64,000 bases of DNA from Tetmemena sp. SeJ-2015 (Eukaryota > Ciliophora > Spirotrichea > Sporadotrichida > Oxytrichidae). The notes under the pieces are model-generated. The model was not told the DNA's origin and ran no database searches. It saw only the letters and a list, made by a program, of their open reading frames with translations. Positions 1 to 8,897 of the stretch are shown here, piece after piece. The translations under genes were made by a program, and so were the position numbers. Every line of letters starts with the position of its first letter. Position 1 is the stretch's first letter. The stretch spans positions 206,942 to 270,941 of the forward strand of contig JAJKFJ010021767.1 of NCBI GenBank assembly GCA_027382625.1. Direction: 5' to 3'.

Positions 1-13
1 GTAACCTATTGTA

Positions 14-1849
14 ATGCAAAAGCTCCATATTGAGCGAGAGATGCAAAAATTATTTTTAATGCAATTCAGAAGTGGTTGATGAAGATGATTTCCCTACTGC
101 CTTCTCAAGAAACGAGTCTAGAAAAGTCATTAACGTTTTGAATGCTTCTAACTCTTATCAAAACAATAATCTGTATATCCAGTCATTCTCCTCCTCTAGA
201 TAAAACTAGATGTCTATTTAATAAATTAATGAATGTAGGCACAGCAGAACCTGAGCAACTAATACACTTAGAGCAGGGAGAGTTTATTTAATGAGAGAGA
301 ATAGCAGATTTAAACTTTTAAAATTCAGAGCTATGACACAAGCTAGAATCTAACTTATCGTTCATCACCTTCTCGTCAGTAGTTTTAATCAATGGGATTA
401 CAAAAGGCAACTGAGGAATCTAAGTAAAGTTACTATGACCAGTTTATAAGTTACAACTAAGCTACAGATCAGACTATAGATGTTGTAGATTAGCATCAAT
501 AAAATCATTTAGAGTCAAATAGTCTAAGTAACAGAAGGGGAGGAAGTATTGGTAACTACTCTTCGCACACTTATTCAGCAAATAATAAGCTGCAGAGCAA
601 CTCTAAATTATGACTTTATTTTTACAGTCTTATAAATCAAGGAGTATGTCTAAGCTAAATAGGAACGTTCTTCTTTATGAACAGAGCAAGATATAAAGGT
701 TACACTAGCAGTAGTACGCAGAGGAATAGCATAAGTAAGAGCAGTCTAGATACTCTTTTCAACCTGAGATCAACAAAAAGTCTCTCTTAATTGCCAGAGC
801 TAATGAATCTTATGAGAACTTAGCAATGGATACAAGCGAGGATCCCAAGCCAGCTGATGAACTCAACTCTGATTTGCTAGAAGATAGACTCTATGAGCAA
901 AGCTAAAGGAGCAGTCAATAAATTTATGCAAATTAAAGAAATCCTCATGAGAGACTTCATGCTAAGGGAGTGAGGAGAGAGATGCAGAAACAGGAACTAC
1001 TTGAAAATGAAAGGAGAGAATAGTCTGAATAGAGGAAAAAGCAGTGCACTTTCAGGCCTTAAATTACACCGTAAGATATATAAACGCTAATGAAATTTAG
1101 ATAAATCAATTATGATCCAGAGAAAGTAAAAAAGATATAAACAAAGGGATTTGAAAGCGTAGTTAAAAGGATGAAGGATGGACAAGTACTGAAAGCTCAA
1201 AAGTTGAGCGATTACATCAAGTAATAATTTGGTATGTGTTTATAATTTGCTGTAGTTTGGGCTAAGTGAAGAATTATACTGGCAGCCTACTCAGGCAGAG
1301 CCATTTGAATTCAAAACTCAGGACAGAGAAAGGGAGAGGAAACATAAATCTAAGAAACCCTTCATCATAATTGAGATAGTGATCTCTCCAGGGAAATCAG
1401 CTCACCTCCCAATTTACAGAGGAGATGACCCATAGTAGCTTTGCATTAATTTCAGTAGAACTTACAACCTAAGCAAGCAAGCTCAAGCCTCCCTCCTTGG
1501 AATATTGAGGAATCACTTGACTTCAGATGGAGAGCCTAAGAATTTAGAGAGCTTTAGTATGGATGAAGCTCAGAGAGCAAGATAGAGTCAAATGTAATAA
1601 ACAGCATAGATAGATGTAGATAAGGAATATGGACTAAATCAGATACAAAGTAGTCCGCAGAGAAAGAATCATAAGGCCATTATGAATTGGAATATAGTAA
1701 AATAGTTGAAGTTAGTGAAACAAATGAGTCTGATGGCAACTCGAGAATATTTGATAAGGAAAACAGGATATGAAGAACAGTAGTAGATATATTATGAATT
1801 ATTATTTTTCCACTTAACCTATCATAAAGGTAACTTGGAACATTATTGA
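14..1849 (+). CDS. Hypothetical Q-rich coiled protein, interrupted by IESs
   Basis: I do not recognise this protein. With TAA/TAG read as Gln, coding-like frames run from about 14 to a TGA at 1847-1849. The first part (VDEDDFPTAFSRN, then INVLNASNSYQNN) is polar and disordered. The middle has two short look-alike motifs, YSFQPEINKKS (near 750) and CTFRPQITPQ (near 1050), each followed by charged helical sequence. The last 170 residues contain a compact segment (KPFIIIEIVISPG ... LPIYRGDDPQQL ... SLLGILRNHL) that looks like a folded domain. Frame shifts near 230, 600 and 1233 are best explained by IESs; the one at 1233 has a clean TTTGG pointer. The true start is uncertain, because the first ATG at 14 needs a further frame change near 60. 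The gene ends 42 bp before the convergent ALG7 stop. Confidence 0.6.
1233..1260 (+). other. IES, pointer TTTGG
   Basis: A 28 bp segment ends in a second copy of TTTGG (first copy 1228-1232). Removing it joins KQQFG to LSEELYWQPTQ in one frame. There is no in-frame GT...AG solution, so this is an IES rather than an intron. Confidence 0.75.
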
Positions 1850-1890
1850 GAAAACAGTCTTAAGGGTAATTTGAAATTTACTTTTGATGC

Positions 1891-3580
1891 TCAGTAAAAA
1901 AGAGTTGACACATAATATCTGATGAAGAGGGCGAACATGCAACTTAGTACCTAATAATAATTATTACATTTTTTAAAATCTCTTTTACCTAAAACACTAA
2001 GAGAGTATTGCAAGTCTGCTCTTCGTTCATTGGACCGAATATTCTGAGGAATGCGTTAATGTTTGTGAAATGATTATGAACTGCTTCAAGTTAATAAGTT
2101 TCTTGGTTGAATTTTGGTAGCCTGTGGCGAGGGCATTTTATTATTCCAAATATTTGTGGAGCCGAGAGGAAGAAATTAATTAACTGAGGGATGAAGAACA
2201 GTATCAAGGTTTTCGAGAAATGACCTAAGATAGCTAAATAATATACTTAAATAATTATTTACCGACCACAGCGAAAGTCATTCCTGCGAAATAGCAAAAG
2301 GTGTCTCCCACAAATACCTTGGACGGGAACTTATTCTTTTGCAGTAGAGCCAGTGTGACGAAGAGGAAAGGTACTATCACAGTGATTGAGAAAACGTGTT
2401 ACGCGTAAACTTGAGGAGTCACTTGCAAGTAAATCTCTAACACGTTGTGGATGAAAATAAAGCAACCTATGATAAAGCTTTAACCAACTTCTATTCCGTT
2501 TATTCCAGCGTAGATGTTGATAGCGTTTGTAAACCAAAACAATTGACAACTTTGAGTAAGAAGTTGCATAAATAAATTTACAAAAGACTGAGATGAGACT
2601 CATGTAGACAAGGTAAACGAATCCGAGATCCACAAACTATCCGAATATATGTCTGAATGGCTTTGGAACAACAATATTTGTGACACCGTTGTATGCTATA
2701 ATGATTGGAAATGTAGCAATAGTGGGCACAACTAACTTGTGTCTCCATTTTAAGTCTAGAACATCATCTACGAATCCTAAGAGAACCGATATGCATGTTG
2801 AAAGTAGGCCTGCATTATATTCCACTAACTAAATATATGGTTAGAACGAAGTTGAAAAGTTACCTTTTTGTAATTCTGAGGTAGAAGAAGTTGCTCATGA
2901 ATGGTTATCATCAAGAATATTAAACCGATCACAATACCCAAGGCTTCAGGGCTAAATTTTAACACTTAATTATCAAGTAGGAAACTTACACTTTAGGCTT
3001 ATCCTCTTTTTTGCCAGCCTTGTTTAAGTCAATACCAAACAAATACTTTTAAATAAGAAATATTAAAAGTCTATCAATACTTTAAATAGACTAAATAATG
3101 GCTAATTGGCAATCATACATTATATATTGAGTAGATAATTACCTTATGCTTAAAAATATTCGGCTCTTATCTATTCTAACTTAGAGAGATATCTTATTCT
3201 AACTCTAAATAAATTGAATTTTAATTTATAAAAATTAATTTTGCAAACAAGTTCTTATCTCTCAAGTTATCTTTGAATTAATCTATAGCTTTAGAGGCTG
3301 CAATATATCCTATGACGGACAAGATCAGTGTTATTCCAAACACATCCCTTAAGTGCCTAACTTCAAAGTCTATCAGGCCTACTGCAAGGATGCATGGTGC
3401 TAGAAGAGAAGAAAACACTATGACATGCAGTGGTATATTGAAAGGGAATCTTCTCTTCGACTCGTGCCAAATCTTCTCGTCCATTTTGTATCGTTCTTGC
3501 AGATCTCTGAGAACAGGATCCTTGGATAGGATACCTAGTGGTTTTTCTTGTAGAGGTTCCTTTTATTAAGATTTTTCCAT
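1891..3580 (-). CDS. ALG7: UDP-GlcNAc:dolichyl-phosphate GlcNAc-1-P transferase (ALG7/DPAGT1)
   Basis: This enzyme adds GlcNAc-1-phosphate to dolichyl phosphate in the ER membrane, the first step of N-glycan precursor assembly. Family motifs appear in order: an N-terminal membrane segment, [84 protein letters not shown] and [10 protein letters not shown], ending [11 protein letters not shown] before TGA (1891-1893). The start ATG at 3580 follows an in-frame TGA nine codons upstream. Four GT...AG introns are visible: 2952-2989, 2829-2863, 2234-2262 and 1951-1988. Two IESs are also present (3036-3243 and 2535-2580). Removing all six gives a full-length family member with no missing motif. It is convergent with the upstream gene, 42 bp apart. 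Confidence 0.93.
2535..2580 (-). other. IES in ALG7, pointer TTTTG
   Basis: Pointer copies (CAAAA on the plus strand) lie at 2535-2539 and 2581-2585. Excision joins LISVFW to [10 protein letters not shown], the conserved catalytic-loop region. The 46 bp segment is AT-rich and has no GT...AG ends. Confidence 0.85.
3036..3243 (-). other. IES in ALG7, pointer TTGTTTG
   Basis: A 208 bp AT-rich segment is bounded by CAAACAA (plus strand) at 3036-3042 and 3244-3250. Excision creates [14 protein letters not shown], which matches the conserved cytosolic loop of the family. Confidence 0.88.
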
Positions 3581-3649
3581 GTTTAACTTGATTACAATTA
3601 TACGTGTTCATTTAAATTCAACTTCCTTAACTACTCAGCTATTAGCTTT

Positions 3650-4723
3650 CTACAAATGCTCTAGCAGGAGGGGACGAGAGTATTTTCATAATCATCGATG
3701 ATAGGTCTGACGTCTGGAGTGAGGAAGTGAGGACTCCTACTGGTGAGAAGTTAAGAAAGGTGAGTGAGAACTTGATTCTCATTCCTGAGTATTTCTATTG
3801 GGAAACTGACTAGAATAGACTAAGATCGTACTTCAAGATAATTTAGCAAACTGGGGTGAAGTTTGATTTGGATCTCGCTCTGCTGATGCATTACGAAATC
3901 CTATTGAAAATTCATGACAAGTTTTATCAGGAATATGACGCACAAGGCGCCTCGAACGTCAAACCCATCATCAAAGAATGCAGGACTAATATCTTCGATA
4001 GAAAGAAAGTTTATACATGAATATATATTGAATAAGTTGCCTTATTTGAACTTCTCTTTCTATCTTAAACGAAGCATAGTGTGGGCATCAAAGAGATCAA
4101 GCAATCCTATGAGGGACAACTATCCCGCCGCTTCAATCTAGAGTTAAGAGAATATATGGATGGAGACCCCTCGAAGGATTACGTATTTATAGTGGACGAT
4201 TTCATAACTTATCCTTTAAAGCAACAGAGATTCGATGAGTTGAAATCTGGCTAATCTTATGAAGGCTTGAGCATCAAGGTGGCAAGTATTTACTGGCTGT
4301 ACCTAAGCTGCCATTTCTAACATGAACTCCCAATTGAAGCTTTTGATGAACTCAAGAGTGGTAAATATCCCGAGGAGTAGAGATTAAGAGACCTATTACT
4401 CAAAGCCCTGCAAAATTACTGACAGTGAACTATTTGAAAAATACCAAGCCAGATGGTAACAGCTTGAGGACAGAAAGAGAAATAAGATTGAAGAGGAAAA
4501 GAAATAAGCTGATAAGAGCAATTAGTAAACAGAGGAAGAGACTTAAGAAAGTATATAAGAACAAACGAAAGAGGAAGTTAGGGAAGCATAAGAAGGAGAT
4601 TTAGATATAAACTTGAGTGAGCGAGGAATTAAGAGAAGCTTTTAAGATGCTGTTCGAGATTAAAATCAAGAAACTGAAGAGGAGTTGTAAATGAAAAGAT
4701 AAAAGCTAGATTAATTAATTTGA
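3650..4723 (+). CDS. FCP1: FCP1-type RNA polymerase II CTD phosphatase, 3' half only
   Basis: FCP1 removes phosphate from the C-terminal domain of RNA polymerase II. The visible part begins inside the phosphatase domain: GGDESIFIIIDDRSDVW, followed by the NLILIPEYFYW segment, corresponds to the family's IIDDRxDVW block. Next come the helical DLALLMHYEILLKIHDKFY segment and a BRCT-like region ending VASIYWLYLSCHFQ. A charged tail (KRSFQDAVRDQNQETEEE ... KRQKLDQLI) ends at TGA 4721-4723. The N-terminal half, with the catalytic DxDxT motif, is absent upstream, where ALG7's start lies only 70 bp away. It may be scrambled elsewhere. An IES (4016-4078) precedes the BRCT region. Near 4420 the frame changes by one base without an obvious IES. 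Confidence 0.75.
4016..4078 (+). other. IES in FCP1-like gene, pointer ATA
   Basis: A 63 bp AT-rich insert follows ATA at 4013-4015 and ends with ATA at 4076-4078. Excision joins FDRKKVYS to VGIKEIKQSYEG in frame. The pointer is short, so the exact edge is less certain than for longer pointers. Confidence 0.6.
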
Positions 4724-4730
4724 GATTCTA

Positions 4731-5184
4731 TTATTAAATTAGAAAGTTAAAATTCAGGCGCACCACCGGCACTGGGCACCGCCCTTTCCCTGAAGGGGGT
4801 TGGGCTGCTCACTGGAGAGATAATCAAAGGTAGGGGTTTCCCCACTACCCTCCTAATCCTTGTGGGGCGGGGAAAGGCGAGATCTAGGGGCAAACACTCA
4901 GTCATGCAGCTGACAGCGAAGCCAGACGCTACGGAGCACGATTTGCTCCCGGTCCAAAGCTCCCGGTTTTTTTTTTCCCCCTTTTTAGGTTTTTTAGATG
5001 GTTGCAGAACCCGGGGGCTTCTGCTGAAGGGGAGGTGGGTGCCACGTGTTTAATATCCCTATTCGGGTGGTAGGTTTGTGTGCGTCACAGCAATATCATT
5101 GACGTCACGGCCTATCTTATTTATGCCGGGGGCCCTTTAATTCCCTTAATTATTAATTATTATTATTATTAATTTGAGATTCTA
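4731..5184. repeat. GC-rich insert flanked by 17 bp direct repeats
   Basis: The sequence ATTAATTTGAGATTCTA occurs at 4714-4730 and again at 5168-5184. Between the copies lies an unusually GC-rich segment (GGGCACCGCCC, GTGGGGCGGGG, CCCGGGGGC and similar) inside an AT-rich genome, ending in an ATT-rich tract. The first repeat copy covers the FCP1 TGA stop. The end motif at 5111-5172 recurs at 5910-5963. I see no gene in it. It behaves like a germline-limited insertion, either an IES with a long pointer or an element with a target duplication. Confidence 0.6.
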
Positions 5185-5399
5185 AGAAAATTTGTGGATC
5201 GAAACTCTTTATCCTTTAGCAAGAGCATTAAGACTTTTCATGATATTTTTCATCATGAGGGTTGAGTCTCCTCCCATCCCATCTGCTGAAAGCTTTACTT
5301 GCTGATACATTTGTAGTTACAAGGACTCAAGCTCTTCTTCTTTGCTCTCACTCTTTTAGCCAAACCTCTCTTTATCGCATCTTGTGATGAGGCGTCCAT
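5185..5399 (-). CDS. Small hypothetical protein (MDASSQDAIK...)
   Basis: ATG at 5399 opens MDASSQDAIK. Removing a 17 bp segment between two AAAGAG copies (plus-strand CTCTTT at 5351-5356 and 5368-5373) gives SESKEEELESLQLQMYQQ, then VKLSADGMGGDS and TLMMKNIMKSLNALAKGQ. The result is about 70 residues of acidic helix followed by a short basic helix. The 3' end is not fixed: no TGA appears before the GC-rich insert, so the reading frame may finish across that insert or in an unrecognised MDS. No family is recognised. Confidence 0.5.
5351..5367 (-). other. 17 bp micro-IES, pointer AAAGAG
   Basis: The 6 bp direct repeat brackets 11 unique bases. Excision is needed to keep the acidic helix frame of the small minus-strand gene open. 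Confidence 0.55.
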
Positions 5400-6080
5400 G
5401 ATTTAGATGCTCAGATAAAACCCCAATTACCCAAGGTGAGTGATTGAGTTAAGGTATGAGAAATTTGCAGATTTAATTACACGTGAAAATGATCAATAGA
5501 GTCGTTTGACCTGATCCCTCTATCCAAGCCAGATCATAAAAATGGCGAGCTCCACTCTGATGGAACCATTGATCCCCATCTTATCTCATATGTTCTCTCT
5601 GCTTTCTCGCTCTTCGCCATCGCCAATTGCTGTTTAGCTCTCAATTTCTACGTCAGGTCCCGCATTGACTGACCTGACAGGGCTCCTCCCTGATGTGAAG
5701 TAGTTGATGCATGCCGAGAGCGTAATAGCATTCTTTGTTGTGAATAGCGATAGCCAATTTTCCGAGCCTCCCCCTTTATTATTAACTTAATAATTATAAT
5801 GTCTAATTCAAACGGGTTGGCATGAAAGCAGAGAGAGATATATAAAGATGCGATATGGTTTCCCTCTTTAAAAGCTCGACCCCTCCAGATCTGAGTTCTC
5901 GAGGATAGGCCTATTTATTTATGCCGGGCCCTTTTTCCCCTTAATTATTATTATTATTATTTACTAGTTCTCATTTTTAAGTTAAGTATTTTAGCTTTGG
6001 TTATTTTCTCTCTATAAACTTGGATAGTTAAAACTTCCTTGTGGGTAAAGTGGTTATTTTTACTTGCTCTCGTCTTTTTG
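5400..6080. repeat. Germline-limited DNA with a second GC-rich repeat end (5910-5963)
   Basis: The stretch 5910-5963 (CCTATTTATTTATGCCGGGC, then a C-run, then an ATT repeat) closely matches 5111-5172 at the end of the GC-rich insert, so both are ends of one repeat family. The block before it (5770-5905) is moderately GC-rich. Minus-strand reading of 5530-5740 gives some coding-like sequence (MRDLTQKLRAKQQLAMAKSE), but it hits stops and has no recognisable continuation. I do not call a gene here. Confidence 0.45.
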
Positions 6081-6084
6081 TTCT

Positions 6085-6420
6085 TCATTATATCTTAGCC
6101 TATTTATTCTTGATGAAGTAGGAAAATCAGAATTTATCTAGGGAGAACTCCGTTATTTTAAAGGGTTCTCTTTTTTTTATTCTAAATTTTATTTTGGCTT
6201 GTTTATTCTATATGAAGGAGGAAAATCTGAATTTTTCTATTGATTACTCTATTATTTTTATGAGTTATCATGTTTTTATTCTAAATTTTATCTTAGACGG
6301 CTAATTCTTGATGAATTAGGAAAATCAGAATTTATTTGTAGATTACTCTATTATTTTTATGAGTAATCATGTTTTTATTCTACGTTTTATGTTGGCCTGT
6401 TTATTCTCGATGAAGGAGGT
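6085..6420. repeat. 99 bp tandem repeat, about 3.4 copies
   Basis: The landmark TGATGAAGTAGGAAAATCAG and its variants recur at about 6111, 6210, 6309 and 6408, a 99 bp period. Each unit also carries a TTTTTATTCTAAATTTTAT-like stretch. Copies are diverged and AT-rich with no open frame. This fits germline-limited satellite-like DNA. From 6421 to 6913 I see only AT-rich sequence without a gene. Confidence 0.75.
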
Positions 6421-6913
6421 TAGTCAAATAAATCTTAGCAGAAAACTATTAAGTTTACTAGTTATCATACCTACTGAATTCAATCTTCGGAAAGGATTCC
6501 ATTGATTAGAAAATTTGGCATTCATTACTTGAATTTATAGCTTTATTAAAGTTAGACTTTACATATTAGGACTCACTAAAATAACTTCGCTAACTTTGCT
6601 GATGTGTTTTCTTTGATGGGCAATTATGCTTATCCTGTGGGCTGCAAGCCTTGCAGTAGAATAGCAAACAATGCTCGCATTTGATGAATTAAATAGGAGG
6701 GAGTTTGCAAAAAGGGCATTATAAAAATTTTTTTTCAGGAGATAGGTATTTTTAGAAATTTTTTTTAAAGAAAATTTTTTTGGAAAAATTTGATTTAATT
6801 TTGGATTTAAAAACTAGGGGTTTTGAGAGATATTTTTTATAAGTGCCTTTAAGTTTATAAATTATAGAAAGCTTGGGTTTTTTCCTTCTCAATTAAGATC
6901 TTCATCAAAGCAA

Positions 6914-8107
6914 TTTAAAAAAAACCCCCTAAAATGATAAGAAAAGTGAAAAAAAGTTGTTTAATTTAATTTCTTTATTAATACTTTAATCATGCTAAAT
7001 TTTTAAAAACCCCAAAAAAGGGGAATCTAAAATCTTTTAGGAAGGTGACCTTTAGTCTGTTCAATTCTCTGATTTTTTTCCCCCTTTTTATTCAATAATG
7101 AGTGTTAGGTTTCATAGGTTTTTGATTATTATCCTAACTTTTTTAAAGGGTTTTATACCTTTTCTATCTTACAAGTCTTGTTGCGAATTTTATTGCATCA
7201 TCTTTACTTTTACACTAGTAGTATTCCTCTGGTTTTATATCGCATTCAAGTATGATTGCAACTATAGACCAAATGTCCACTGCACTGAACCGTTGAGCCA
7301 AGTCTGTCTCTATGGGAAGTAGCTGCAGTTCCTTGCACCGATGCTCCTCAATGTTTTCTCTCTTACAACTCTGTTGAAGTCTATCACAGTTGCTCTGACT
7401 GGTCAAAGTTTATCATGATGTTCTTGGCTTGAGATTCTGTGCACGAATCCAACTCATGCAACTTCCATCATCCTCTAACGAGGTCAGTGAGAATAGCACT
7501 AAGCTAGTACTTGTTGCGCCTCGTGCTGAGAAATTCTCTTAGTGGATCTCCCATTTAGGAAGGCGAATGGCGATGTAATCATGATCGATAAGAACACCAG
7601 CAAGATGAAGAACGTACTTCAAGTTTTTGTCCCTCGCTTCTCTCAATTTCAACGATAGATGTTTGCTACAGTCTACGAAGAGATCTTGAGATAAGGAAAC
7701 TATCTATGGAAGATCTTCGCGCGCTACTCCAAACTGAAGTGCGCTTAGTGGCGAAGAGTTTGAGGATCAATCAAATAATTGATATGCACATCTTGAAACT
7801 TAGAAGTGCGATGAGGAACAGCTGCAACTCCTAACTTTCTCATCTGCAAAGCAACTTTCAAATGCGAGAGTATAGTGCGCGCTGGCACTCTCAACATTTT
7901 TGCGATGGAGTTGATGTTGAGAACTGGCTATTACTACTGATAAGAGTGACTACATCCATACCTTAGAGTCAAAATGAAACTGAGATAGGATGGATCATGT
8001 AGTTATTTTTGAGTAATTTCGCGTTTGACTCGCATGATTATAAGTATTAATAAAGAAATTAATTATACACAACTTTTTTTCACTTTCTTATCATATAGGG
8101 TTTTTAA
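6914..8107 (-). mobile_element. Decayed TBE-like transposon with terminal inverted repeats
   Basis: Left end 6914-6990 and right end 8041-8107 are imperfect inverted repeats of about 70 bp. Shared landmarks include ATGATAAGAAAAGTGAAAA with its complement, and TTTCTTTATTAATACTT with its complement. The outer tips read AAAACCCCC and GGGTTTTT, reminiscent of the telomere-like C4A4 tips of hypotrich TBE elements. A possible AAT target duplication flanks the tips. The interior holds transposase-like and protein-kinase-like remnants on the minus strand. At 1.2 kb it is far shorter than the roughly 4 kb TBE elements, so an internal deletion is likely. The TBE assignment rests on family knowledge, not on a search. 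Confidence 0.72.
7210..7895 (-). pseudogene. Transposase N-terminus fused to a kinase fragment, degenerate
   Basis: Reading the minus strand from 7895 gives RTILSHLKVALQMRKLGV, then HFSLEQRAKIFHRQFP and ISSQTVANIYR, a helix-turn-helix pattern typical of Tc1/mariner transposases. After a frame break, a protein-kinase core appears in pieces: GFVHR, LKPR, NIMINFDQSEQ (catalytic loop), VIDFNRVVREK (DFG-equivalent with Asn) and FSAVDIWSIVAIILEC (subdomain IX). Small indels between the pieces show decay. TBE elements are known to carry both a Tc1-type transposase and a kinase-like ORF, which supports the element call. Confidence 0.6.
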
Positions 8108-8295
8108 TCTGTTTTTCTTTCTCATGTTAAGCAATCTGTTTCTCTCTCTCTAATTTAGCAATCTTTTCTTTCTCTTGTTAAGTAATCTTTTCTCTCTCTA
8201 GTCAAGCAATCTGCTTTTCTCTCTCTAATTTAGCAATCTTTTCTCTCTCTAGCTAGGCAATCTTTTCTCTCTATAGCTATGCGATCTTTTCATCC
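8108..8295. repeat. CT-rich minisatellite, 24-27 bp units
   Basis: About seven imperfect units of the form CTTTTCTCTCTCTAATTTAGCAAT follow one another directly after the transposon's right end. Units differ by CTCTCT length and by GTTAAG, GTCAAG or GCTAGG variants. There is no coding content. Confidence 0.7.
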
Positions 8296-8897
8296 TATTA
8301 TATTTTATTTCTATTTAAATTGGCGACCTTTTACTCCTAGTTTTATATTGTTTTCTTGTATTGCTCTATCTTTTGTTTATTAGTTTGAATACAGCAGCCC
8401 ATTTCTAAAGTAATTATCGCTTATATTTGAATGCAAAAATTGATAAAATTGTCAATAGATTTAATGGAAAATATCAGTTTTAGTCTAACTCATATTAAAT
8501 CTAAAGCAATTTATATTTTTGCAAGGATTTTATGCAAGAGTGAAATAATCTCAGATTTTAAGGTTCACAGAAAAAGGTTAATTTTTTTACCCATCATATC
8601 TAAATGCAGATCATGAGTGTTTGAGTGAAATATTTCACTCTCATAAACTAGCGTCCCCTATTTATCAATATAAGAAATCACAAATATAATTTATATTCTC
8701 AACAATAATACCAATTTTGAGGTAATCTTAAATTAAATTAATAATTTTCCATATCAAAGCCTTTTAATAAGAAAAAGCAAAATTTTAAAATTTATGAAAT
8801 TATAAAGATAATCAAAATTTTTAGGGGGGATTTAGGGGTTAAAATTTTTAAAAGGATTTAAAAAAGTTAGAAATTATAATTAGATTAACTTCTTGAA
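8296..8897. other. AT-rich DNA without a gene
   Basis: Very AT-rich sequence lies between the minisatellite and the next gene. A 61-codon open stretch at 8431-8616 lacks protein-like composition, and I reject it. The last 150 bp may carry the promoter and leader of the downstream gene. Confidence 0.5.

Noticed and set aside
6908..7015. Short CCCC/AAAA runs that might be telomere repeats
   Set aside because: No tandem C4A4 array is present, only isolated runs at the transposon tip and nearby. I keep them only as a hint of a TBE-type end.
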